NCBI GenBank assembly: GCA_035222895.1
Contig: JAVYIG010000066.1
Location: forward strand, 296,501-360,500
DNA length: 64,000 nucleotides
Source: Strongylocentrotus droebachiensis
Taxonomy: Eukaryota > Echinodermata > Echinoidea > Camarodonta > Strongylocentrotidae
Direction of reading: 5' to 3'
The position numbers and the translations under genes were made by a program. The notes under the pieces were generated by a model. That model was not told the origin of the DNA, did no database searches, and was given only the letters and a program-made list of their open reading frames with translations. This document shows, in pieces, positions 1-9,321 of this stretch. Numbering within the stretch: the first letter of the stretch is position 1; the number at the start of each line of letters is the position of its first letter.

Positions 1-398
1 AACATCCGAACCAGGCCTTTGCGTTCAGTTCGGTTCGGTTCGGTTCGGTTCGGTTCGGAAGTGCCATGTTCGGCGAACTTGCGTTCGGTTCGGTGGTTCG
101 GCTACAGCACTACTTATCACAAGGGTTGGATTGCCCTTTAGTACATTATTGCATGCATAACCCCTACAGAACTCTAGCATACTACCAAATCATGTAACCA
201 AACAGTGCTCGTCCTGATGTGGCAGATAAACAAGGTCAGGCTTTGTTCAGATACACAAGCGTTACTGTTCAGCTCTTTTTAACTGTACAATTTACTCAAA
301 TATTCCACACAGGAAATGCAAGTATTCAGTACCCTGGGCAAGGTCTATTTTCTGCATGTGATACCAATAAACACGTAAACTTGTAAACAATCTCCTAC
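1..398 (-). other. GDI intron 3 (partial)
   Basis: Intronic sequence after the GDI exon 3 donor (minus strand), running out of the window. It holds a TTCGG pentamer run at about 28-58 with weaker copies to ~108, and otherwise nothing recognisable. Confidence 0.7.
28..108. repeat. TTCGG pentanucleotide repeat
   Basis: At least five consecutive GGTTC units from about 28 to 58, with degenerate continuation (TTCGGTTCGGTGGTTCGG) near 93-108. A simple microsatellite with no coding signal. Confidence 0.8.
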
Positions 399-498
399 CA
401 TCAGCCATCAGCAGCTTTGGGATTAAATCCACATTCCAGTCCCTTCCTCTTCCAAATTTTTCATCTGATGGGTCTGGTTTGTTGAACTTTTTGAACAG
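399..498 (-). CDS. GDI: Rab GDP-dissociation inhibitor, coding exon 3
   Basis: Read on the minus strand, an acceptor (CTGTAG before 498) and a donor (GTAGGA after 399) bound a 100-nt exon. It encodes 33 codons plus one base and includes [13 protein letters not shown] followed by LLMADG. The [13 protein letters not shown] block is the hallmark conserved region of Rab GDI, part of the Rab-binding platform; the related Rab escort protein differs here. GDI extracts GDP-bound prenylated Rabs from membranes and keeps them soluble in the cytosol. The exon enters in phase 0, matching exon 2, and leaves in phase 1 after the first base of a Gly codon. The remaining ~360 residues of the usual ~445 lie left of the window. 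Identification is from recognised motifs, not a database search. Confidence 0.93.
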
Positions 499-1123
499 CT
501 ACAGTGACAAACAAAAAGGATACACAAGATTAAATAACTCTCGTCAATAATGTATATTTTCAATATCGATGCAATCAAATAACTCTATATACATGTCAGA
601 AATAAAGACAAATATAGATTTTGTGGCTGACTAATATTAAATTCACACCAATTCTTAACTAATTATGACAAGAAATGTAGGAAAATTTCTAAAATTACGG
701 GCTAACCTCAATGATATTCACAAATTAAATTGGCACATTGTAGGCCAATACACACAGCTGTGAGCGTATATAAACCATATTTGCATGGGGTGCATGTCGT
801 CAAAATAGGTATATCCAGGGTACATCATGTGAGCCACCCCTGACAATCCCTTTACAGGATTTTTTTTAAATGTAGGATATAATGAACAATAGCCCGGGTA
901 GTAATCACTACACTTAAAAAAACTCTGCAGATTTTTTTTTCTTTTTTTCTCAATAGACCCACAACCAAATTTGTTTGTAGTTTAACATCATCATTGGTTT
1001 CATGATATCACATTGCATAATTTGGGTAGCTTGATACAAATCATACATGTTCTCAATTGTTAGGACCAATATAAAAATAAATATCCATTTATGCTAAATA
1101 ATTAAAAAACAATGGGTCGTTAC

Positions 1124-1231
1124 ATCAGACAGGGGCGTCAAAGATGCTCCAGCTCCTCCGTAGTATTTCTGACTGTCCATGTGCAGCACCTTTTTGCCGG
1201 CTACAGCCAGCATGCCACTCAGTACACATTC
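1124..1231 (-). CDS. GDI: Rab GDP-dissociation inhibitor, coding exon 2
   Basis: A 108-nt minus-strand exon (36 codons, phase 0 to phase 0) lies between an acceptor ending TTGTAG and a donor GTAACG. It encodes [19 protein letters not shown], then [17 protein letters not shown]. This is the GDI N-terminal dinucleotide-fold region: it completes the GxGL..CxLSG motif begun in exon 1 and carries the YYGG segment. The second Tyr falls at residue 39 of the joined protein, the position of the Rab-contacting Tyr39 of mammalian GDI. It joins in frame to exon 1 (ending GTGLK) and exon 3 (starting LFKKF). Confidence 0.94.
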
Positions 1232-2149
1232 CTACAAGAAACATGATCACAATGATTAGTACACAATTTGAAACTTCTAACAAAATGATGTCATCACTTA
1301 TGTAGTTCTATCTCGTTTGAACCGAGAAACTGTACATATATATACACATGTATTTAAGGAACATGAGCAGCACGGTAAAAATCTCAAAGGAAACAAGGCT
1401 GATGTACAAAAGTTAAATGGTCCGTTATCAAAAACTTGTACTTCTTGAAAATGTCCACTGTTTTAAAAGCAGATGAGACTATGATCAACAAGAGAAAAAG
1501 GAGTATTTATGCCCTTATCTTGAGTCTACATCAACAGTCATGTCTGCAGTAGCACATGTAGCAATATAAATCTAGTTGACTGTAAAGATTTTTACCCTAC
1601 TCTACTTGTTCCTGATGATAATGAGCTAACATTTTTACATGACAAAAATGCTGACATCTTACGAGAGTTTGGGATGTTAGTTCCGGCTGAAATGCAAAGA
1701 CACTAATACTCTTTTCACACTTGTTTTGCTTAACCCCGTACTTTCCTTAACCCTGGACTATCTTTTTAGGGTTTTACACACGCTTTTTTAGTCCTGTACT
1801 AAGTGCCTATCCCGGAATAAGAAAATTCATGCTGTTCTCACTGCACTTCATTAGCCCCTTACTAGCTGTATAGCGTAAATATTCATTAATTCGCTCCATT
1901 AAGTAGTACTGGACTATTTTAGTTTCTGTTCTCATTTATTTGCTTGGAGACCACAATTGGAGGGTTAGACCTGCTTTCGCTGACATTTTTTTCATTGGCA
2001 CTCTGTGGGTTTCAGGTTCCTGAACCGCGCTCTGGCAATGCGAAAGCGTATTCCGCGTCAGAAAATAACCCTAGTTCATGTCTACTTTTATGGGTTGTCG
2101 GTCTTCCTGAGGATTTGTCGCTCATAATTTGATAGTCTCTGTACAAAGT

Positions 2150-2480
2150 AAATATCGCGGAACCAGTTTATGGAGCTAGGGTACTTTCGTATCCCATTTT
2201 TTACACGTAACACCGCGTGGAGACTAAAACATGCCAAAAATCAACAAAATCTTCATCAATTGTTAAAATCATGGTCATGATTTAAAAGTTATGTTTCTTA
2301 TCCCTTATGTGTCAATTTTCTTATCTTTTTGTGAGTATCTTTCTTAATAACGAAGATGTTATAATATACACTTTCTCACAGGTTTCACGGCAAATTGCTG
2401 CACAGTGAATACCGTAACGACGAAGGGCTGCAGGCGGGCCAGCGTGCGTGAAGAGACCGTAACCTTCATGCACGCGCACC
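2150..2480. repeat. Dispersed repeat, first copy
   Basis: Shares ordered blocks with 15040-15720, including CAGGTTTCACGGCAAA near 2380. Just upstream, 2086-2145 (TATGGGTTGTC..GTCTTCC) is also repeated at 5899-5962. The family is unidentified. Confidence 0.6.
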
Positions 2481-3445
2481 TGGTATAATACGACATAAAT
2501 CCCACCTAAAATTGGCCCATAACTAGGGTGTCTGATCGCGCATCCAATGTTTTGTGCTAAAATCCTTCCCATAGAGATTGCACACATCCAAGCCTTTTAT
2601 TAACCGGGCGCCGGGCGATTTTTACCCTACGGTCCCTGACTTTTGGCGCCCGGTAAGACGGGGAAAATGAGTAACGGGCGCCGGTCATTTTTTATTTCTG
2701 GCACCCGGTCTGGGAGAATTAACATTTTCTGTTTCATAAACTTCCACATGTCTAGCACTAAATGTTCACAAATGTGACAAAAACTTACTTGATACAAGTT
2801 AAACGTGGACTGAATGAACCCTAACAAATCATTATAATGAGAATCCTAATTAAAATCGCCCAGAAACAATTGCAGCACGAATACAAGCGGCCGCTATTTC
2901 CTACTCCTAGCGGAGAACGGAGCACACAATACAGGGGATGTACACCACTCAAAGACGAGCGCATTTCCCCAGCCCAGGCCATGCATACACACACAAATGA
3001 CATCAGTGCTGTACTGCAGTACACACAGTGTCAGTACAAGAAAGTCTCGATGTAACTTCCAAAAATCCATCCCAAAAGCCAAATTTTGCTGTCAAAAATA
3101 CGGAATCAGAGCCATATTTCCAAAGCTCACGGGGGTTAAGCCCAGTTTTAAGAAACAGTTTCATCAAAATAGCGCTAAAAATCAAGAAATCAGCGATTTT
3201 GTTACCAGTTTTTTTGCCTATCGCATGCCCTTCGAATGTAATGGTATCTTCAAAAAGGCAAATGAAAATCAAAACACCGGATCTGCTGATGCATTGACTT
3301 CATGTACAAAGTTGATTGCAACTCAAGACTTGCCTTGATTCAGCGGCCCTCGTACTCACTGACTAAAATTCTGTGATGTTTTGAATAATGGACTTTTCTG
3401 ATAAAATAGGTAAATATATTTAACAAATCTTTTTTTTTTAATTTT

Positions 3446-3468
3446 CTAATTATTATTATTATTATTAT

Positions 3469-3505
<37 letters not shown>
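3446..3505. repeat. ATT / poly-T microsatellite
   Basis: About eight ATT units run directly into a long T homopolymer. Simple repeat inside the 2.2-kb element. Confidence 0.9.
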
Positions 3506-3508
<3 letters not shown>

Positions 3509-3783
3509 TGACAGGTCGGCCATTCTCAATGATTGAATGCGTTTTTATTCAAAGAAACATGAATGCAATAGCATTTTATAGGGAAAATAACAAAAACGTA
3601 AAACAGGCATAATCTTTTTTTTTCACCTAAAATATGTTTTTTCAAGCTGAATAATATGTTTTTTTGAAAGCGACAGGTTGGAAGCTCTGCATTGTCATTA
3701 TAGATCTGGTTTTTCTTAAATATTTTTTTATAGAAATAATTTAATTCCCCCCTTCCCAACATTTTTAAATTTTTGACATTTAA

Positions 3784-4555
3784 AGCCCAAGTCCACTCGA
3801 AAAATAACTTACTTTCAATAGAACCAGAAAAATCAGACAAACCAATCAAAAAAAGTTTGAGCTAAATCGGATAACTAATAAGAAAGTTATGGATTTTTAA
3901 TGACATGAAAAACTTTGAAAATCACTACACAAATTGGCAACTCACTCATGAGTCTGTGACGTATGGTCCTCACTATCCACTAATTATTTTCTGTACATTG
4001 ATAATATAAATTTTCTATTTTCACCCTAAGAATCTTATTTCTTCACACCAGCATCCAAGTTAGATTGTTAGTAATACGTGTTTGTGGGGATACACAAATA
4101 AAGAGTAATTTTTGTCCAGTTAAATCATGAAAATATTGAATTTTGATAAACTGTTTACATAAAAATCAATAATTATGTAATACAATATTCAGAAAATAGT
4201 ATCAATTCTTCAAAATTCATAACAGTTTTGGGGAAATGTCATGCGCGCAATATGATACAAATCATATAACCTGGGCAAAGGTATGGGGAAATCAAGTATT
4301 GGGGGATAAAAAGGAAAATTAATAGGATTAAACTATGTAAAGCAATTGATAAGTTGTGAGGACATGACGTCACAAACTGATAACCATCTTCGCAATTTGT
4401 GTTGTGATTCTCATTGTTCCATAGTTTTACATACTTTGTCAAAAATTCATAACTTTCTTATTAGTTATCCGATTTTGCTCAAACTTTTTTTGATTGGTTT
4501 GTCTGATTTTTCAGCTTTTATTGAAAGAAAGTTATTTTTCGAGTGGACTTGTCCT
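3784..4555. mobile_element. TTAA-flanked fold-back MITE, copy 1
   Basis: A 772-bp element bounded by TTAA at 3780-3783 and 4556-4559. The ends are AGCCCAAGTCCACTCG at the left and, reverse-complemented, AGGACAAGTCCACTCG at the right. Inverted similarity extends ~130 bp inward (TTATTTTTCGAGTGGAC, TTATCCGATTT blocks). There is no transposase frame. It is closely similar to 23815-24585 and to the damaged copy at about 13555-14330. It lies inside the 2.2-kb element, so it inserted later. Confidence 0.8.
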
Positions 4556-6455
4556 TTAACGGCATGAAAATAGTATTAAACATGAACTACAACAACTACA
4601 AATGACAGATTTATCTAAGGTATGAGTGATTTAATATTAGAGTGCTCAAAATTTAAACTAGAAATTAAACTACCGTATGTATAAATAAAAGGTAACGTTT
4701 AACAAATAATTTAAAAGAATACGGTACATATTTTCATCAATTTTGGAAACGGCTCCTGGTCCTGGTCCGGGAGCCGCTTTTTCAGATATTTGGCTCCCGG
4801 TCTGCTTTGACTTAATAAAAGGCTTGCACACATCCCTATGCAGTCAACGTGTATTGCGCGATCATGCAAAATTGGTCAATGGTTTTATGAACCAATTGAA
4901 ATTCAAACGTTTATCGCTCGTGATCCTGATGGTGAAACTTGATAAATGAGGTATCATATGAAAGAGCAGATTTATCTCCATATACCCCAAAGGGGCACAC
5001 CCCCGGAATTCTAAAAATATCCTGGTCAAAACTCTAGTCAAAACAGCGATTGAAATGTTGTTTGCATCCTAGCTCCAAAATTTGCCACTTTCCTGAAGAG
5101 AGCACCCCCCCCCCCCCCCCCACACCAGGCTTATGTAGGGCTAATCGTAAGGAAAATATCTATGAACCTATTTTTTCGCTAGCCCCAAGAGATCACACGC
5201 AATAACAGTTTGAAAATACCCATCCCCCCATTTTTTGAATCAGCTAATAAGGGAGGCCTGCGCTCCGCTCAGTCCAAACCATGGTGACAACGCGTAAAAT
5301 GTGCAGATGCATATGCATTCGGACCACGTATGTGTATTAGGCGAACAAACCCAGAAGTGAAGCACGTGTTAGACAATGGAGGTAGAGCTTGCCGATCGCT
5401 CTCAAACCAGAAAGTGGACGCACATTGTAGACAACGTGCTCAAGTTGCGCATTCAGCTAAGCAACATGCGTACGCTTGCTCGCGTATGCACAAGCTTGCA
5501 TTTGCGCGATACAGCTGTTTGGCTAAATTAAGCAAAACAACATAACTCTGCGTGTACGTCTTTTTCGTCAATTCTGACCAAAATGCCATTTTTGAGGGGC
5601 TGTATCTTTTAATAGAAATATCGGTGAGTCTTGAAATTTGAAATGTATAATTTTTTTAATTCAAATATCCAACAAAAATGGTGAAAAAAAATCCCAAATT
5701 GAAAATTGAAAAATCGTTCAGACACCATAACTAATAAAATTAGAGATATTGTAAAAAATAACCAAAGTTTTTACCGCGAAATGGGGAAAATTAATGTAAA
5801 TTTAGAGCTCAGTGAAGAGCACTCAAAGATCATGTGTTGATCCCGCAATCCCACCGTTTAATGGTCCATTTTCAGGAAATTATGGGTCAAAATTGTCTTT
5901 TATGGGTTGTCCGTCTTCCCAAGGATTTATTGCTCATAATGTGAAAGTCTTTGTACAAAGTCAATGTAAAATGCATCAAGAAAATCATTGCCAAATCCGT
6001 TTTTACAAAGACGATCCTTACTCTCGGACCAGCGCCCCTAGGCCCTACGGCTACGTAGTTCTAGACGATCCTTGTTTGTGCAGACGATCCTTATTCTCGG
6101 ACCAGCGCCCCTACTGACTACATGGGTGCCAATTAATTATGGTAAGACGATATCACTGTAATATTTCTTATTATCGCTTAACTTAAGGCTATGTATAAGT
6201 GCTAAGTATGTATAGATCTAGACTACTAGTGTTACCACTATGACTAAACCCACAAGGCATGCATGTCTGCCACTGCACAGCACAGCCACGAATACTGCAT
6301 AGGCATAGCACACAGTTACGTGTACAAACAGGTGTACGGTACGTAGCGTAGTGACTATCGTATCCATCATTCCATGTTTTACTAAAACATCTCCGCCCAT
6401 TGATACTTCACACGCCAAATAATATCTAATTAGCAAGTGGTTATGGACATAATAC

Positions 6456-6500
6456 CTTCAATCCAGTTCCTAGAATTATTGCATCGTAATCTTCATCCAT
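6456..6500 (-). CDS. GDI: Rab GDP-dissociation inhibitor, start exon
   Basis: On the minus strand an ATG at 6500-6498 opens 15 codons, MDEDYDAIILGTGLK, followed by a donor GTATTA. This matches the first residues of Rab GDI, where MDEEYDVIVLGTGL is typical, and supplies the glycine-rich Rossmann turn. It joins exon 2 in phase 0 across a 5.2-kb intron. The exon is too short for ORF finders and was found by searching for the expected N-terminus. Upstream on the same strand (about 6501-6600) there is no obvious strong acceptor. A GCGCGC-rich patch lies at 6619-6655, so transcription may start just upstream, before the transposon debris that begins near 6.7 kb. Confidence 0.9.
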
Positions 6501-6665
6501 TATGGAGTGATTTTATTCAAACCAATAGAGTAAACAACAAAAATGTGTTCAGTTTAAGCAGGTTTTCTTGTTCTTGTGCGCCTGATCTGACTTTGGTAAC
6601 CTCTAGCTCTGAAATATTATGAAGACGCGCGCGCTCGCCATAGCATTGCGCGCGCGTACTGTGGG
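6501..6665 (-). promoter_or_regulatory. Candidate GDI 5'UTR and proximal promoter
   Basis: The segment directly upstream of the GDI start codon (minus strand) is AT-rich for ~100 bp. It then becomes GC-rich, with alternating GCGCGC tracts at about 6625-6655 that resemble the NRF1-like alternating GC motifs of housekeeping promoters. No TATA box stands out. Placement is by position and composition only; a distant noncoding exon cannot be excluded. Confidence 0.3.
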
Positions 6666-6689
6666 CCAGATCGAGACCGTTTATTATCC

Positions 6690-7174
6690 GTGCATTTCCC
6701 TTTGGAAGGCAGTCGACATTGTTAAAAAGAACTTATTTTTCAGTACACTAAGACATCAAAGACAACTAAATTACAAAGAAATATTAAGCAAGATCACCAA
6801 ACTGTTTACGTGGTGGAAGCGGCGTGATTTAAAATTAATGGGGAAAATTCAATTAATAAAAGTAAGTATAAGGCTATTCGAAATTGATACATCATTATTG
6901 ATGCCAGTTCCAGAATAAATAGCGAAATTGATTATTTCTTGATTTTTTTTTGTGGAAAAGTAAAAGCAAAAACAAAAAAGTGCATTATGTTTTTAGACTA
7001 TCCGCAGGGTGGGCTACCGTGAAATGATGAATTTCCGACTATTGTAATTGAGAATAAATGTCGATAAAAAGGCTCGTATAAAATACAGGTATCAAATGGA
7101 AAAACTATTAATTTTTTTTATGAGACCGATGGGAAGAAATTTTATATTTTATTGTAGTGGGATGATACTGTAGA
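6690..7174 (+). pseudogene. LINE reverse transcriptase fragment (L1/Tx1-like), decayed
   Basis: Frame +1 around 6700-6918 reads LNYKEILSKITKLFTWWKRR followed by DLKLMGKIQLIK. This is the signature of the region just after the RT domain in L1/Tx1-like LINEs (leucine-rich stretch, W.RR.L...G+I.LIK). It ends at a stop near 6916. Continuing past the stop, residues such as FFCGKVKAK and DYPQGGLP match the next conserved block (FLWNGK.. ..GGL) out of frame. The fragment is truncated at both ends and broken by stops and shifts. A hAT-like element interrupts it at 7175. Confidence 0.65.
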
Positions 7175-7445
7175 CAGTGGCGGATCCAGTAATGTAAAAT
7201 CACGCGATTTTTACCTTTTTTGGGGGTTGGGCCCCCCCCCCCCCCTGGCGCTCAAGGGGGGGGGGTGCAAATTTGAGTCGTTGCGATTTTTTTTTTTGGA
7301 CAAAAAAAAAAGGGTCCGCTTACCCCCCCCCCCCCCCCCCCCCCCCACTGAGCAACTTTTCGGCCGGCGCGATTTTCAAATTTTCGGGAGCAAAAAAAAA
7401 AAAAAGTTGGGCCCCCTCCCCTAAGAAATCCTGGATCCGCGCCTG
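7175..7445. mobile_element. Small hAT-like non-autonomous element
   Basis: Ends CAGTGGCGGATCCAG and, reverse-complemented, CAGGCGCGGATCCAG. Flanks ACTGTAGA (7167-7174) and ACTGTGGA (7446-7453) form an 8-bp duplication with one mismatch, the hAT hallmark. The 271-bp interior is low-complexity G/C and A/T runs with no gene. The same family occurs at 14050-14309. Confidence 0.8.
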
Positions 7446-8251
7446 ACTGTGGACATCATGTTACATATACCTTTTATCTAAGTTTACTGAGAACATGGAA
7501 TTGGACCTAAAAGATTATGTGAAAGTAAATTTAGATTCTGGGGAAAATGTGCCGATAAACTCAATTTACCAATTCTAAAGAAACTGTCTTGGAAAGAAAT
7601 TCATATGCGAATAAATGGGATAAATAGGAAAGAGGACAAAAACCTTGCAATGAAACTGGAAAGGCATATCTTTTGCAATTCACTTAAGAAAATGGGAGGT
7701 TTTGTGTGATATAAGTTGAAAGAAGCAACTTCCCAGCCCTCTATCCCAGCAGTCTTTGCCTTGTGTTAGTTTTTTTTTTTTTTGGGGGGGGGGGTTCCAT
7801 TATCTCTCTCTCTCTCTCCGGGGAGTGTTTCTCCCTTTTTTTCTTTTTTTTTTTTCATTGACATTATTTTTTTATTATAATATTTCATGAATCAAACTTT
7901 TTTTAAAAACTTCAACAGAGAAACGTTTTTTGCTCGTACCCCCTCAGCCGACGAACGACGATGAGCGGGGGGGGGGGGGGCGCCCCCCCCCTCCCACTCC
8001 GTGAACGGAGGGATACCATGCGTGTCACCAAAATGTCCGGTAAAGGGATACTTTTCACGCACCAAAGTCCGGCTCGTAGTAAACAAAAATCCGGCCCGTA
8101 TTGACTTTACACACCGGACTTAGGGGGGTGTTTTCAATAGGAGGGAACATGCATATGCGTACCCTAAATCACACTGAGTTTTTTTGGTCCAAATTTGGGG
8201 GGGGGGGTGCTTGAGAGGAGGGGGGGGGGTGGGAGGTGAAGCGCCATTATT

Positions 8252-8463
8252 ACTCTCTTTAAAAAAAAGAGTGAATTTTCACTCTATTTTCACTTTCTTG
8301 GGAGTGACGTCCGTGATCACTTGTTTAGGAGTGAAAATCGATTGATTTTAGAGTGCTCTCTAAGAAAAAAGAGTGAATGTTCACTCTATTTTCACTCCAT
8401 TTTCACTCTCCAGAGGAGTGACGTCCGTGATTTTGAAAATTCACTCTTTTTTTTTAAGAGAGT
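8252..8463. mobile_element. Short inverted-repeat MITE with duplicated core
   Basis: Left end ACTCTCTTT followed by an A run and GAGTGAATTTTCA; the right end is its reverse complement. Inside, GGAGTGACGTCCGTGAT occurs twice, near 8300 and 8416. About 212 bp, no coding capacity. No clear target duplication. Confidence 0.5.
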
Positions 8464-8549
8464 ACATGACTTTCTTTCACGTATCCCAGATAACCCTAAG
8501 TTTTTGTTGCTGCTTTTTATGTAGTTGATATAATGCACGATTAAAATAG

Positions 8550-8590
8550 ATAGAGAGAGAGAGAGAGAGAGCGAGCGAGAGAGAGAGAGA
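8550..8590. repeat. GA microsatellite
   Basis: About 40 bp of GA dinucleotides with a few GC interruptions. Confidence 0.9.
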
Positions 8591-9321
8591 ACCACCATCA
8601 TTATGCAATGGTTCAGGGTTGTGTAATGTACATTAATTTTGAAACCATTTCTTAGCGTCTCAACCCTAAACAAATAGCGAAACTATTTTTGAGGAAAAGC
8701 ATTCTAAAAACTTTATATTGGCTCATACTATACGAGCTAAAGACAATGTGGTATCGGCAAAGTAAGATGGGGTATTTTTATAGAGGTATTTCAAATGACA
8801 TTCTGATAATCATCATTTTGTTCTGTATTCATATTATGTGTATACGCATATTGGTGGATTAATCTTTCGTCCTTTCGGTTCAAACCTTTGATTTTAAAAA
8901 GATTATTTACTTTTGTATTGATGCTATACAAGTGTCTTCCTTCAAGTTCTCTGCTTTATCCCAGAGGCTTTGCCACATGGATTTATAATAACTATCTGAT
9001 TCTCTTACGAACTCACTTTTCCTTTGGTTTACTATTATATCTGTTTTTCTTTTTTTTTAAAGCTTGTTTTGCCAACAAATCAGCTCTTTCATTTCCTGCT
9101 ATAGGCCGCAGTGGGCAGTGTGTTGTACACTATATGCACACATGCCCCGCGGAACGTTTATCAAAATAATATACTTTATGTTTCACTCAATCATTGAGTT
9201 ATTAATGTAAATATGTATTGCTATTATGAAAATAAAAACCTCGCTTGAGGATAAGAGGAAAAAAGAAAGAAAACAAATGTACAGTCATGATGTATCATAA
9301 CTTTTTGATATTTAATCTTAA

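Larger units (their letters stand above)
2589..4826. mobile_element. 2.2-kb TIR DNA element with nested MITE
   Basis: The ends are inverted copies: CAAGCCTTTTATTAA at the left and TTAATAAAAGGCTTG at the right, each next to GC-rich CCGGGCGCC/CCCGGT blocks. The flanks duplicate GCACACATCC. This reads either as an 8-bp duplication CACACATC with TIRs starting CAAG, which fits hAT, or as a 10-bp duplication with TIRs starting AAGC, which fits Mutator-like elements. The internal frames (for example 2997-3338) show no transposase motif, so the copy is non-autonomous. It contains the TTAA element at 3784-4555 and a T/ATT microsatellite at 3446-3505. Confidence 0.7.
1232..6455 (-). other. GDI intron 1 with nested repeats
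   Basis: The 5.2-kb intron between GDI exons 1 and 2. Segment 1700-1920 looks like a decayed repeat (CACACTTG, AACCCTGG words). Segments at 2040-2480 recur elsewhere in the window (5870-5970 and 15040-15720). A 2.2-kb inverted-repeat element fills 2589-4826. A poly-C tract lies at 5106-5123. A 30-bp direct repeat around GACGATCCTTA..CTCGGACCAGCGCCCCT occurs twice (about 6010-6040 and 6083-6112). I see no other gene in it. Confidence 0.6.
7446..9300. other. Intergenic repeat debris, no gene seen
   Basis: Low-complexity G, C and A runs (for example 7770-7830, 7960-8000, 8200-8230), a small inverted-repeat element at 8252-8463 and a GA microsatellite at 8550-8590. Segment 8640-9260 carries weak LINE-like traces; it ends near 9240 with AATAAAAACCTCGCTTGAGG, resembling a LINE 3' tail, but I cannot assign it. 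Confidence 0.5.

Noticed and set aside
7227-7424. Proline-rich frame at 7.2-7.4 kb
   Set aside because: Translation of C and A homopolymers inside a hAT-like element.
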